This document shows positions 8,499-17,953 of a stretch of 64,000 nt of DNA, piece by piece. Source of the DNA: Prochlorococcus sp. AG-418-M08 (lineage in GTDB: Bacteria > Cyanobacteriota > Cyanobacteriia > PCC-6307 > Cyanobiaceae); the NCBI GenBank assembly GCA_003213955.1, contig QCMG01000004.1, positions 1-64,000 of the forward strand. The letters are read 5' to 3'. Positions within the stretch are counted from its first letter, which is position 1; each line of letters begins with the position of its first letter. Under the pieces are notes generated by a model. It made no database searches. It was not told the DNA's origin and worked only from the letters and a program-made list of their open reading frames with translations. The position numbers were made by a program, and so were the translations under genes.

Positions 8499-11408
8499 AT
8501 GACATCCAAATTTGGGTCCGATTTGTTTATAGATAGGCATCTAGGGTTAGGAGATAATGATGAGAAAAGTATGCTAAACAAGCTTGGTTTTAATAATATT
8601 GATCAATTTATTAACCAAGTTATTCCTGAAGATATTCAGCATAAAGATAAATCTTCAGAAGTATTGCCCCAAGGTTGTTCAGAAATTGAGGCTTTAAATG
8701 AATTAGAAGAGATTACGAAGAAAAATACCAAAATGAGATCACTAATAGGTCTTGGTTATTATGACAATCACATGCCTAAAGTAATCCAAAGACATGTTCT
8801 TGAAAATCCTAGGTGGTACACCTCCTATACTCCATATCAAGCAGAAATTGCTCAAGGAAGATTAGAAGCTCTATTTAATTTTCAGACTATTGTTTGTGAA
8901 CTAACAGGATTCCCTGTCGCCAATGCATCTTTATTAGATGAGGGCACTGCTGCTGCAGAAGCTATGGCCATGAGTTTTGCCGCAAGAAAAAATAAATCTT
9001 CAAAAGTATACTTAGTGGAATCAAATGTTTTTGATCATACTTTTAATGTTCTACAAACCAGAGCAAAACCTTTGGGAATATCTTTAAAACGCTTTACTCA
9101 AAGCAACCTTCCTAATCATGAGGATGTTTTTGGAATTTTGTTGCAATTACCCGGAAAAAATGGGCAATTATTTGATCCCACATTCTTAATATCCAAAGCA
9201 CATAGATCAGAAATTATTGTAACGGCATCCATTGATCCACTGGCACAAGTTTTAATTAAACCAATTTCTGAATTTGGTGTTGATGTAGCAGTGGGTAGTA
9301 TGCAAAGATTTGGTGTGCCAATGGGTTTTGGTGGCCCCCATGCAGCATATTTTGCCTGTAGCGAAAAATATAAAAGGCTGATACCTGGGAGAATTGTTGG
9401 GCAAACTCTCTCTAAAAATGGAGAAAAGTCATTAAGACTCGCATTGCAAACAAGAGAACAACATATTAGAAGGGAAAAGGCAACTAGTAATATTTGTACT
9501 GCTCAATCATTGTTAGCCATAATTTCTTCTTTTTATGCTATTTATCATGGACCCTCTGGATTAATGCAAATTGCTAAGAGATTAGTGGGGTTGAGACTAA
9601 ATTTAGAATCATGTCTAGCTGATTTAGGTTTTGATATTCCTCATGGGATTAGATTTGATAGTGTAGATATATATTCTGAGCACTCCCAGAGGATCCATAA
9701 TGAAGCTTTAAAAAATGGGTTTAACTTAAGAATTTTGCCGTTGGGATCATCTATTGAAAATTCAACTGGCTTTGGGATCTCTTTAGATGAGCTTAGTAAT
9801 GAAAAAGAAATTAAAGATATTTTGACTTTCATAGCAAACCTTATAGAAAAAAAAGAAGATTTAGAGCACATAAAATTTGATAAAAGATTTTATTTTGAAG
9901 GTTTAGCTTTGAGATCCAGTGAATGGATGCAGCAAGACATATTCATAAATAATCAAAGTGAAACTGAATTAATGAGATATATATTCCGACTTGCTGAAAA
10001 GGATTTTTCTCTGGTAGATGGAATGATGCCATTAGGAAGCTGTACCATGAAGTTAAATTCTGCAGCAGAGTTAAATCCAGTCTCTTGGGCTAATTTATCT
10101 TCTATTCATCCTTTTTCTCCACCAGATCAAACTAAGGGCTATTCAAAAATAATATCTGATTTAGAAAACTGGATAAGTGATATTGTTGGTTTAAAATCAG
10201 TTTCCTTTCAACCAAACGCAGGCTCTCAGGGAGAGTTCGCAGGATTATTAGCAATAAATTCTTATTTTGAATCAAAAGGTGAACTTTCAAGAAAAAAATG
10301 TTTAATTCCTAAAAGTGCTCATGGAACAAATCCTGCTAGTGCAGTTATGGCAGGATTTGATGTCTTAACGGTTGAATGTGATGACGAAGGAAATATTGAT
10401 TTTCAAGATTTGTCGATCAAGGTCAAGAAATTTGATAACCAAATAGGAGCCCTCATGTTGACCTACCCCTCTACTCATGGAGTTTTTGAATTGCAAATTA
10501 GAAAGATATGTGACTTAATCCATTCTGTTGGAGGATTTGTCTATTTAGATGGAGCAAATTTGAACGCTCAGGTTGGATTATGCAAACCCGGTAACTATGG
10601 TGTAGATGTTTGTCATTTGAATTTACATAAAACATTCTGCATTCCCCATGGAGGTGGTGGTCCAGGAGTAGGACCAGTTGCTGCATCAGAAACTTTAAGC
10701 CCATTTCTTCCTACTCATTCTTTAATGGATAATAATTTATCTAATAGTTTTAATTATGTATCTTCTGCCAAGCATGGGAGTGCAAGTATTCTCCCAATAA
10801 GTTGGATGTATATAAAAATGGCTGGTCTTAGTGGTTTAAGGAAAGCAACTGAGCATGCAATTCTATCTGCAAATTATATTGCACATTCTTTAAAGCATAA
10901 ATTCAAGATTCTTTATAAAGGAAAAAATAATTTTGTGGCACATGAATGTATTCTAGATTTTAGAGATTTAAAATCCAAAACTGGTTTGAGTGTAAATGAT
11001 TTAGCTAAACGATTAATAGATTATAGTTTTCACGCCCCAACTATAAGTTGGCCTGTTACAGAGACCATAATGATAGAGCCTACTGAAAGTGAAAGTTTGG
11101 CTGAATTGGATAGATTTTGTGAGGCTATGCTATTGATTGGAGAAGAAATCAGCGAAATAGAAAATAATATTGAATTACATAATAATAATGTAATAAGCAA
11201 TGCTCCCCATACGCTGAAAGAGTTAATTGCTGATAATTGGAATTATCCTTATTCAAAAGAAAAAGCTTCTTTCCCTTATAAAACTCCAACAACTATTAAG
11301 TTTTGGTCTTCAGTTTCTAGAATAAATAATGCTTATGGCGATCGCAATTTAATTTGTTCTTGCAATATAAATCAAAGAGAGACTTTAGAAGAAAAAAAAT
11401 GTGCCTAG
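8499..11408 (+). CDS. gcvP: Glycine dehydrogenase (decarboxylating), P protein
   Basis: GcvP is the PLP enzyme that decarboxylates glycine and passes the aminomethyl group to GcvH. It is the long single-chain form (969 residues) with the two half-repeats typical of cyanobacteria and eukaryotes. The N-half has GLGYYDNHMP and YTPYQAEIAQGRLE. The C-half has the PLP lysine K711 in NLHKTFCIPHGGGGPGVGP. YGDRNL near the C-terminus is also conserved. The codons for GDR in that motif create a HIP1 octamer at 11338-11345. Confidence 0.98.
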   Translation: MTSKFGSDLFIDRHLGLGDNDEKSMLNKLGFNNIDQFINQVIPEDIQHKDKSSEVLPQGCSEIEALNELEEITKKNTKMRSLIGLGYYDNHMPKVIQRHVLENPRWYTSYTPYQAEIAQGRLEALFNFQTIVCELTGFPVANASLLDEGTAAAEAMAMSFAARKNKSSKVYLVESNVFDHTFNVLQTRAKPLGISLKRFTQSNLPNHEDVFGILLQLPGKNGQLFDPTFLISKAHRSEIIVTASIDPLAQVLIKPISEFGVDVAVGSMQRFGVPMGFGGPHAAYFACSEKYKRLIPGRIVGQTLSKNGEKSLRLALQTREQHIRREKATSNICTAQSLLAIISSFYAIYHGPSGLMQIAKRLVGLRLNLESCLADLGFDIPHGIRFDSVDIYSEHSQRIHNEALKNGFNLRILPLGSSIENSTGFGISLDELSNEKEIKDILTFIANLIEKKEDLEHIKFDKRFYFEGLALRSSEWMQQDIFINNQSETELMRYIFRLAEKDFSLVDGMMPLGSCTMKLNSAAELNPVSWANLSSIHPFSPPDQTKGYSKIISDLENWISDIVGLKSVSFQPNAGSQGEFAGLLAINSYFESKGELSRKKCLIPKSAHGTNPASAVMAGFDVLTVECDDEGNIDFQDLSIKVKKFDNQIGALMLTYPSTHGVFELQIRKICDLIHSVGGFVYLDGANLNAQVGLCKPGNYGVDVCHLNLHKTFCIPHGGGGPGVGPVAASETLSPFLPTHSLMDNNLSNSFNYVSSAKHGSASILPISWMYIKMAGLSGLRKATEHAILSANYIAHSLKHKFKILYKGKNNFVAHECILDFRDLKSKTGLSVNDLAKRLIDYSFHAPTISWPVTETIMIEPTESESLAELDRFCEAMLLIGEEISEIENNIELHNNNVISNAPHTLKELIADNWNYPYSKEKASFPYKTPTTIKFWSSVSRINNAYGDRNLICSCNINQRETLEEKKCA

Positions 11409-11422
11409 AGGACTAGCGTCCT
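11409..11422 (+). terminator. Weak stem-loop after gcvP, possible terminator
   Basis: AGGAC-TAGC-GTCCT forms a 5-bp hairpin immediately after the gcvP stop codon. The downstream sequence is only moderately T-rich, so this may be an imperfect terminator or a 3'-end stabiliser. Confidence 0.3.
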
Positions 11423-11537
11423 TGTGTTTACTTAGCTATTATCAATTTGAATAAAAATTTAATATTTTCTTATAGAATTTTTTTAAATTTTTTTATTAAG
11501 ATATTCAAGCATCAAATTTTTTGGGGTATTTGAAGCT

Positions 11538-11786
11538 ATGACCAAAGATTTTAAATCTGGTAATGTTACGCACCTGCCTGTTAAAAACGTCAACTTACCA
11601 AATTTTGTCAATAATTCTTCAGGAGATAACTTAAATATTCGAACCATTGAGGGAACAAATGTTATAAGAGTACCTTTTGGTAAAAAATTCTCAAAGAAAA
11701 AGAGGCCTGAAAAGAATCAAAATATCGCTACTCTTATACTTCCTTTAACTTCGTATAGTAATCCTACGCCTCCTCATGTAGCGTAA
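11538..11786 (+). CDS. Small conserved-type hypothetical protein (82 aa)
   Basis: This is an 82-residue soluble protein with no recognised family. The N-terminal half is polar (VTHLPVKNVNLPNFVNNSSGDNLNI), the middle holds the basic stretch GKKFSKKKRPEKN, and the C-terminus is hydrophobic then proline-rich (LILPLTSYSNPTPPHVA). It has an ATG start and its own 129-base upstream spacer, and it converges on sqdX with a 12-base gap. The open frame with an ordinary start in a compact genome supports a real gene, but no function can be assigned. Confidence 0.65.
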   Translation: MTKDFKSGNVTHLPVKNVNLPNFVNNSSGDNLNIRTIEGTNVIRVPFGKKFSKKKRPEKNQNIATLILPLTSYSNPTPPHVA

Positions 11787-11798
11787 TTCATATCAAGT

Positions 11799-12932
11799 TT
11801 AATCTATTTCTTTAAGAGTATCTGAATAATAGTTTTGCAGTTGTAAAGTTGCTTGATTCCAATCCCATTTTTCTGCCTCGTTTCGTGCTTCTTTCCTCAT
11901 AACTTCTCTTTTATCTTCATTCTCTAGAATTTTTTTTGTCGCTTCAATCAAACTTTGTACACCATTATCTTTTTCATCAGGATCATATAAACAACCATTA
12001 ATCCCATCGCTAATTATATCTGGAATCCCCCCCTTGTTAGCTCCTATAACTGGACATCCTGCTGCCATTGCTTCAAGTAAAACTAACCCAAGTGTTTCTG
12101 TACTAGAGGGAAATAAAAATATATCTCCAGAGGCATAGGCGCTAGCAAGTTCGTCGCCAGATAAATATCCTATGAAATTAGTCTTGGTATTTTCAAAGAT
12201 TTTTTCAAGCTGGTTTCTATATGGTCCGTCACCTACAAGTGCTAGGCAAGTATTAGGGATACTTTCTAAGACTGGTTTTATTCTCTCAATTTGTTTTTCT
12301 GCTGATAATCTTCCTACATAAATTAATAAATAATTTGCATCTTTATATTTTCCAAATAATTTTTTTCTCATTTTCTCACTTCTCAAATCTGGTCTGAAAC
12401 TGTAAGTATCTACTCCTCTTTGCCAAAGAGCAGTCCTTTGAATACCTTTATCTTTTAATTCATTGACCATAGCGGTGGAAGTACATAAATTTAACAAGGC
12501 TTGATTATGAGCTGCTTTAAGTAATTCCCACAAAAGTGGCTCTAACATACCCATACCGTAGTGTTCCAGATATTTCGGAAGATGAGTATGGTAGCTAGCA
12601 ATTAAAGGAATATTATTAGTTTTCGCCAACCATATGCCACCTAAGCCAAGTACAGCTGGATTAACTACATGTATCAAATCTGGGTTAAATTTTTCTAACT
12701 TATCTGAAACTGCTGGACCTGGCAAACCAAGTTTCAACTCTGGGTATAAGGGTAATGGCATTGCAGCAACTCCAACTACAGTTGCTCCCATATATGATTC
12801 TGGACACCCCTCTGGACAAAAAATTATTACTTCATCACCATTTTTTATTAAAAATTCAATCGTTTTAGTCAGTCTTGTGACTATGCCGTCAACTTTAGGT
12901 AAAAAAGTTTCGGTAAACAATGCAATTTTCAC
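11799..12932 (-). CDS. sqdX: Sulfoquinovosyltransferase SqdX (family 4 glycosyltransferase)
   Basis: SqdX transfers sulfoquinovose from UDP-sulfoquinovose to diacylglycerol, the last step of sulfolipid (SQDG) synthesis. Marine picocyanobacteria use SQDG to replace phospholipids when phosphate is scarce. The protein is a GT-B enzyme: TETFLPKVDGIVTRL is at the N-terminus, YVGRLSAEKQIERI starts the second domain, and the retaining-GT4 E-x7-E region is SSTETLGLVLLEAMAAGCPVI. The length (377) fits. It follows sqdB by 27 bases on the same strand, which supports the assignment. Confidence 0.96.
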   Translation of the reverse strand: MKIALFTETFLPKVDGIVTRLTKTIEFLIKNGDEVIIFCPEGCPESYMGATVVGVAAMPLPLYPELKLGLPGPAVSDKLEKFNPDLIHVVNPAVLGLGGIWLAKTNNIPLIASYHTHLPKYLEHYGMGMLEPLLWELLKAAHNQALLNLCTSTAMVNELKDKGIQRTALWQRGVDTYSFRPDLRSEKMRKKLFGKYKDANYLLIYVGRLSAEKQIERIKPVLESIPNTCLALVGDGPYRNQLEKIFENTKTNFIGYLSGDELASAYASGDIFLFPSSTETLGLVLLEAMAAGCPVIGANKGGIPDIISDGINGCLYDPDEKDNGVQSLIEATKKILENEDKREVMRKEARNEAEKWDWNQATLQLQNYYSDTLKEID

Positions 12933-12959
12933 TTTCTTAAGGTAATTGTTTCAGAAATT

Positions 12960-14153
12960 TTAATTAGTCTTTATAGCCTCAGCTTGTTTTTTAGTCCAAG
13001 ATGAAACACAAGGTATGCGTTTAAGATCACATCTATTGGAGTATTTTTTAGCTACTTCTACGACTTCTTCTAATAAGCCATTATCAAGAGTGGTTGGATT
13101 GAGGCCTAATTCTATGAAACATTTATTATCAACTATTAAATCATTTTCGACGGCTTCATTTCGCGGATTTGGTAAATAATTAATTTTAGCTCCAGTGAGA
13201 GAAGCAACTTTCTTAGCTAATTCCCCGACCTGATGACTCTCGGTCATTTGATTAAAAATTTTGACTCTTTCGCCTGATTCAGGAGGATTTTCTAAAGCTA
13301 GTTGAACACATTTAACTGAGTCTTTAATATGTATAAAGGCTCTTGTTTGTCCTCCTGTTCCATGAACAGTTAGGGGATATCCGATGGCTGCTTGCATGAG
13401 AAATCTATTCAGGACTGTTCCATAATCCCCGTCGTAATCGAATCTATTTGTTAATCTTGGATCTTTTAATGTTGTTTCTGTATTTGTTCCCCAAACAATG
13501 CCTTGATGTAGATCTGTAATTCTAATTAAGTCATTTTTGTTGTAATAAAGAAATAATAATTGATCTAATGTTTTTGTCATGTGGTAAACACTGCCTGGAC
13601 TCGCGGGATGCAGTATTTCCTCTTCAAAACGACTTCCATCTGGCTGAGGTACTTCAACTTTTAAATAGCCCTCGGGAATTGTTGCACCTCTATGAGATCC
13701 ATATCCATATACACCCATTGTTCCTAAATGAACAATATGAATATCCAGATTACTTTCAACAATTGCAGCGAGTAAATTATGAGTACCATTTACATTATTA
13801 TCAACTGTATATCTTTTGGTATAACTTGATTTCATCGAGTAAGGTGCAGCCCTTTGCTCAGCAAAATGTACAATTGAATCAGGTTTTTCATCAATAAGTA
13901 AATTTAGTAATTTTTGGTATTGTTTTGAAAGATCAATATTTATAAATTTTATAGGTTTTCCTCCAGTTTCTTCCCATGCAGAAAGTCTTTCATTTATTGA
14001 AGAAATTGGGGTTAAAGATTCTACTTCAAGATCAATATCTATTTTTCTGCGACTTAGATTGTCAACTATAATTACTTCATGATTTTGTTCAGCTAAATTC
14101 ACCGCACAAGGCCAACCGCAAAAACCATCTCCGCCAAGAACAATTACTTTCAC
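12960..14153 (-). CDS. sqdB: UDP-sulfoquinovose synthase
   Basis: SqdB converts UDP-glucose and sulfite to UDP-sulfoquinovose. It is an extended short-chain dehydrogenase. The N-terminal NAD-binding motif reads GGDGFCGWPCA, the SqdB form of GxxGxxG, and the catalytic pair is in SVYHMTKTLDQ (Y and K). TDLHQGIVWGTNT and FDYDGDYGTVLNRF are also SqdB-typical, and the 397-residue length is normal. It is the upstream gene of the sqdB-sqdX pair. The 169-base region behind it (14154-14322) holds no convincing gene and probably contains its promoter. Confidence 0.97.
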   Translation of the reverse strand: MKVIVLGGDGFCGWPCAVNLAEQNHEVIIVDNLSRRKIDIDLEVESLTPISSINERLSAWEETGGKPIKFINIDLSKQYQKLLNLLIDEKPDSIVHFAEQRAAPYSMKSSYTKRYTVDNNVNGTHNLLAAIVESNLDIHIVHLGTMGVYGYGSHRGATIPEGYLKVEVPQPDGSRFEEEILHPASPGSVYHMTKTLDQLLFLYYNKNDLIRITDLHQGIVWGTNTETTLKDPRLTNRFDYDGDYGTVLNRFLMQAAIGYPLTVHGTGGQTRAFIHIKDSVKCVQLALENPPESGERVKIFNQMTESHQVGELAKKVASLTGAKINYLPNPRNEAVENDLIVDNKCFIELGLNPTTLDNGLLEEVVEVAKKYSNRCDLKRIPCVSSWTKKQAEAIKTN

Positions 14154-14322
14154 TCAAAACTCCAGAATTGAAAATGTCATTTTACATTTATTAAATTACT
14201 ACAGAGTGCTTCCAAAATGGGAAAATATATTGTAAAAAGTTTCAAATCTTTTTCCTTGAATTAAAAAATTCCTTATAATCCTACCTTTTTTGAGAATTAA
14301 TTTATTTTTTAAGAAGGTAAAA

Positions 14323-15120
14323 TCATTTAATTGATATATTTTTTTCAGGAGAACTAGCGTTTGCCAACTTCCGCTTTTCAATTCTTCCAGCTAGAAATGC
14401 TTCTCTTCCAGCTTTAACGCCATAATTCATCGCGCTAGCCATCTTAAATGGATTTTTGGCTAGTGCTATTGCACTATTAATTAGAACTCCATCTGCGCCA
14501 AGTTCCATAGCTTGAGAAGCTTCGCTGGGGACTCCTATACCAGCATCAATAATTACTGGTATATTCGAATTTTCAATTATTATATTTATATTTGATAGAT
14601 TTAAAAGTCCTTGACCGGAGCCGATTGGTGAACCTAATGGCATTACAGTTGAACAACCAATCTCTTCTAATTTTTGAGCTAATATTGGATCGGCATTTAT
14701 ATATGGAAGAACAATAAAATTTTTTTTGATCAAAATTTCAGCTGCCTTTAGAGTTTCGATAGGATCAGGTAATAAATACCTCTTATCTGGAATAACTTCT
14801 AATTTGACAAAATTATTTTCTTCTTGACCTGATAATTTTGCAAGCTCTCTCCCTAAAATTGCTATTCTTACTGCCTCATCTGAATTAGTGCAACCAGCAG
14901 TGTTAGGGAGCATCCAAAATTTCTTCCAATCAATTTTTTGAAGTAAATTCTCTCCATTTTGATTATTTTGAACTCTTCTTACTGCGACAGTTACTATTTC
15001 AGATTCACTATTTAATAAACTTTCTACCATTACTTCAGAAGAAGTATATTTTCCTGTACCTATCATTAATCTACTTGAGAATCTTTTACCACCGATTTTC
15101 AGGAATGCATCTTCTTTCAT
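14323..15120 (-). CDS. thiG: Thiazole synthase ThiG
   Basis: ThiG makes the thiazole phosphate moiety of thiamine from deoxyxylulose phosphate, dehydroglycine and ThiS thiocarboxylate. It is a TIM-barrel protein with the family signatures [38 protein letters not shown] and [31 protein letters not shown]. The length of 265 is normal. It abuts the preceding TPR gene with no spacer, so it is translated at the end of the rpmI-rplT-TPR-thiG set. No TPP riboswitch is possible directly upstream because there is no untranslated leader. Confidence 0.97.
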   Translation of the reverse strand: MKEDAFLKIGGKRFSSRLMIGTGKYTSSEVMVESLLNSESEIVTVAVRRVQNNQNGENLLQKIDWKKFWMLPNTAGCTNSDEAVRIAILGRELAKLSGQEENNFVKLEVIPDKRYLLPDPIETLKAAEILIKKNFIVLPYINADPILAQKLEEIGCSTVMPLGSPIGSGQGLLNLSNINIIIENSNIPVIIDAGIGVPSEASQAMELGADGVLINSAIALAKNPFKMASAMNYGVKAGREAFLAGRIEKRKLANASSPEKNISIK

Positions 15121-15681
15121 TTAAAATCCTTTACCTTTAATTCCTTTATAAGGGGAGTAATTATTCCTTTTTTCAAGTTCTTTACTCTTTTTTATTGCTG
15201 TTTTGTTGTTTGGATCTAACAATAAAACTTTTTTATAAGTTTCATACGCCGTTTCATATTCCAGTAATCGTTGTTGTGCAGATCCAAGATTATTTAAAGC
15301 GACTGTATATTCAGGGAGTGATTTTATAGCTAAGTTATAGTGTTTAATTGCTTTTTTAAATTCATTTTGTGCTGCATAAGAAAAACCTAAAGCATTTTGG
15401 ATTATAGCTTTTGCTTCATTAGGTTCATTATCATAATATTCAATAGCTTTTAAAAAAGTCTTAGAAGCCTCTGTATATAACCTTTTTTTTATTTGGATAG
15501 AGCCAAATTCATATAATTCAGAAGCTTTTGTTAATGAATCTAAGCCTTTTTGTTCAAATTTAACTAAATTTATCTCTTCTTTTCTTGTTCTAAGAAATTG
15601 TCGGAAAACAAAAATAGATATTATTACGAGTATTACAAAAAGGATTATTAAATACGATTGAAAGGAAGATATTTCCATCAC
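15121..15681 (-). CDS. Membrane-anchored TPR protein, Ycf37-like (photosystem I assembly)
   Basis: An N-terminal transmembrane helix (YLIILFVILVIISIFVF, residues 10-26) is followed by three tetratricopeptide units at about 54-165 (for example AIIQNALGFSYAAQNEFKKAIKHYNLAIKSLP). Size (186 aa) and layout match Ycf37/Pyg7, which helps assemble or stabilise photosystem I at the thylakoid. TPR repeats are not specific, so the name rests on architecture and taxonomic setting. It lies between rplT (37 bases) and thiG (0 bases). Confidence 0.8.
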   Translation of the reverse strand: MMEISSFQSYLIILFVILVIISIFVFRQFLRTRKEEINLVKFEQKGLDSLTKASELYEFGSIQIKKRLYTEASKTFLKAIEYYDNEPNEAKAIIQNALGFSYAAQNEFKKAIKHYNLAIKSLPEYTVALNNLGSAQQRLLEYETAYETYKKVLLLDPNNKTAIKKSKELEKRNNYSPYKGIKGKGF

Positions 15682-15718
15682 TTATAAAATATTTGTTTTA
15701 AAGTTCTTTTCGTATTGT

Positions 15719-16066
15719 CTATTTGTTTACAGCAGAAACTATTTTTTCAAAACACTTTGGATCACTCAAAGCTAATTGTGAAAGCATTTTTCTATTGATA
15801 ATTATCTCAGAAGACTTCATACCATTAATTAATTTACTGTAGTTTGTACCGTTAATTCTTGCAGAAGCATTTATTCTTGATATCCAAAGTCTTCTAAAAT
15901 CTCTTTTTCTTCTTCTTCTATCTCTATAAGCATTACAAAGAGCTTTCATTACTCTTTGATTAGCTGTTCTAAAGAGATTTTTGTTGCCTCCTCTGAAACC
16001 TTTTGCGAGGTTTAAGATTTTGCTTCTTCTTTTTCTGGCTATGTTGCCTCTTTTTACGCGTGCCAT
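15719..16066 (-). CDS. rplT: 50S ribosomal protein L20
   Basis: L20 is an early-assembly 23S rRNA-binding protein. The 115-residue sequence has the characteristic basic N-terminal arm ([18 protein letters not shown]) and the globular part with [20 protein letters not shown]. It follows rpmI by 30 bases. In many bacteria infC precedes these two genes, but here infC lies about 32 kb away, at 47990. Confidence 0.98.
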   Translation of the reverse strand: MARVKRGNIARKRRSKILNLAKGFRGGNKNLFRTANQRVMKALCNAYRDRRRRKRDFRRLWISRINASARINGTNYSKLINGMKSSEIIINRKMLSQLALSDPKCFEKIVSAVNK

Positions 16067-16096
16067 AAATCTATTGTGGAAGTTACTTGAATGCTT

Positions 16097-16294
16097 TTAA
16101 GCGTAAGGAATCATTAATTTTACATTATCAGCGTCTTTTTCATCAACAACAGCTTTGGTAGAAAGATGTCTTTTCAATTTAGAGCTTTTGTGGTCCAATA
16201 AATGATTATGGAAAGCTCTTCTTCTCATGAATTTACCCGTAGCAGTTGCTTTAAATCTTTTTGCTGCTGATTTACGAGTCTTAAGTTTCGACAT
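16097..16294 (-). CDS. rpmI: 50S ribosomal protein L35
   Basis: This is a 65-residue basic protein with the L35 signature [21 protein letters not shown]. It is the first gene of the rpmI-rplT-(TPR)-thiG set and is divergent from the SpoIID-like gene. The short shared spacer holds a TATA-like sequence (16331-16336 read on the minus strand) and a 9-base tandem repeat. Confidence 0.97.
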   Translation of the reverse strand: MSKLKTRKSAAKRFKATATGKFMRRRAFHNHLLDHKSSKLKRHLSTKAVVDEKDADNVKLMIPYA

Positions 16295-16311
16295 TTCCTT
16301 TGATAATGTTT

Positions 16312-16329
16312 AATCTAAATAATCTAAAC
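16312..16329. repeat. Two tandem 9-mers AATCTAAAT / AATCTAAAC
   Basis: Two adjacent near-identical 9-base units lie in the divergent spacer between rpmI and the SpoIID-like gene. They fall in the likely 5' leader or core promoter of rpmI. The repeat is seen directly; any regulatory role is inference. Confidence 0.35.
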
Positions 16330-16385
16330 CTTTATATGCATTGGTGCAAATTAAATTTTTGAATTGGTCAGGAAATGTCGAACTT

Positions 16386-17924
16386 ATGATGCGCAGATTC
16401 AACTTTGTATATTTTATTTATGGATGTTGGTTATTTTTTCTTCTAATACCAATATTTAAATTAAATGGATGTGCAGAAGATTCTTTAGAAATAAATCTTA
16501 CTCAAGAATTAAAAAATGGAAATTTTTTAATTGGATTAAAACAATATTTAGGCGACAATAATGAAAAATTTTTAGAGAGAAAAAATATAATTTTTGAGAC
16601 AAAAAACGATTTTTTAGAACTCAATTCTTTTAATGGCCTAAAATACAAATCTAAAAAAATAAATATTATTTTTAAGAAAATACCTTTGAAAAGTCCTCTA
16701 ATAACTGAAAGACTGGTATTTGGTCCATTTGCAAGCTATGAATCTGCGCAAAGGCAAGCTAAAAAGTTAAAAGAAAAAGGATATGAGGCTAAAGTAGCTT
16801 ATCCAAAAAATTGGGAAGTTTGGATTCCAGTTACTGAAAATCTTCCTGATCGGAAATTTAACTATAAATTTGTAAAAAAATCCAAACAGTCTAAAATCAT
16901 CCCTTTTCTAATTAGTGAATATTCGGAACAAAAACTTCAAGGTCCTATCTATATATCTTCATCGGAAGACATAAGAATTAACGATATCAATTTTGGTAAA
17001 AAGTTTTATCTAGCGAAAGATTCATATGGAACGTGGACGTTAATTCAGAAAATCAAATTTGATGATTACCTAAAAGGCGTTCTGCCATATGAGATAGGCT
17101 CTAATTCCCCCTTAGAAGCATTGAAAGCACAAGCAGTAATTGCAAGGACTTGGGCACTATATAACTCCGAAAGATTTAATATCGACAATTATCATTTATG
17201 TATCAGTACACAATGTCAAGTTTATAAACCCCCAAAGATTGAATATGAAAATGTTAATAAAGCAATAGCAGATACTTCAAATTTGATAATCACTTATAAA
17301 AGTAAACCAATTAATTCTTTTTATCATGGCTCTAATGGTGGGATATCAGCTAGCGCAAGCGAATCTTGGAGAATAAAAGATTATGTATATTTTAATCCAA
17401 TGATTGACGGGTTAGATTCCTTAAAAAAATCTTTTAAACTTCCGATTGAAAATAGGGATCAATTAAATAAATTGCTTGAGTTTACAGATGAAAAATTTTA
17501 TGGGGATAAACATTCTCTTTTTCGTTGGAAGAAAATAATTTCCAATGAGGACATCCAAAATGTCCTAATTAAAAACCAGTTAATTGAAGAGAAATCAGAT
17601 TTGATCGATCTCAATAGCATTGAAAGAGGTTTAAGTGGCAGAGTTACAAAATTAGAAATTAATTTGCGAAATTTAAAGAAACCAATAGTTCTTGAAAAAG
17701 ATGATATACGAAGAATACTAAGTTTTTTGCCAAGTAATTTATTCACTATTAATAAATTAAATGATAATCTATGGCTTTTTAAAGGAGGGGGCTTCGGTCA
17801 TGGTGTAGGTTTATCTCAGTCTGGAGCAATTGAAATGGCTGAATTGGGTTTTACTTATGAACAAATATTGAATCATTACTATGAGGGAACAAAAATTAAA
17901 AGAATTGAGATATTGTCTCAATAA
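16386..17924 (+). CDS. SPOR/SpoIID-domain exported protein (amidase-enhancer type)
   Basis: The protein has a signal peptide at the chosen start (MMRRFNFVYFIYGCWLFFLLIPIFKLNGCA). A SPOR-like segment follows (VFGPFASYESAQRQAKKLKEKGYEAKV), then a SpoIID/LytB domain with LKAQAVIARTWALYN, a FYHGSNGG motif and the C-terminal GHGVGLSQSGAIEMAE. In Firmicutes SpoIID is a peptidoglycan lytic transglycosylase; cyanobacterial members probably act on the cell wall. I chose ATG 16386 because the upstream TTG (16341) would add 15 residues ahead of the signal peptide. It is 29 bases upstream of the glycosyltransferase. Confidence 0.88.
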   Translation: MMRRFNFVYFIYGCWLFFLLIPIFKLNGCAEDSLEINLTQELKNGNFLIGLKQYLGDNNEKFLERKNIIFETKNDFLELNSFNGLKYKSKKINIIFKKIPLKSPLITERLVFGPFASYESAQRQAKKLKEKGYEAKVAYPKNWEVWIPVTENLPDRKFNYKFVKKSKQSKIIPFLISEYSEQKLQGPIYISSSEDIRINDINFGKKFYLAKDSYGTWTLIQKIKFDDYLKGVLPYEIGSNSPLEALKAQAVIARTWALYNSERFNIDNYHLCISTQCQVYKPPKIEYENVNKAIADTSNLIITYKSKPINSFYHGSNGGISASASESWRIKDYVYFNPMIDGLDSLKKSFKLPIENRDQLNKLLEFTDEKFYGDKHSLFRWKKIISNEDIQNVLIKNQLIEEKSDLIDLNSIERGLSGRVTKLEINLRNLKKPIVLEKDDIRRILSFLPSNLFTINKLNDNLWLFKGGGFGHGVGLSQSGAIEMAELGFTYEQILNHYYEGTKIKRIEILSQ

Positions 17925-17953
17925 ATAAATAGAAAAACTTCAATTTCGCGTTT

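Noticed and set aside
13568-13897. 109-codon open frame on the plus strand inside sqdB
   Set aside because: It lies wholly antisense to a clear sqdB reading frame; the translated sequence is rich in His, Gln and Tyr, typical of a shadow frame.
14199-14381. 60-codon open frame on the minus strand after and overlapping thiG
   Set aside because: It overlaps the thiG 3' end in another frame, its composition is simply that of AT-rich spacer, and no family or start signal supports it.
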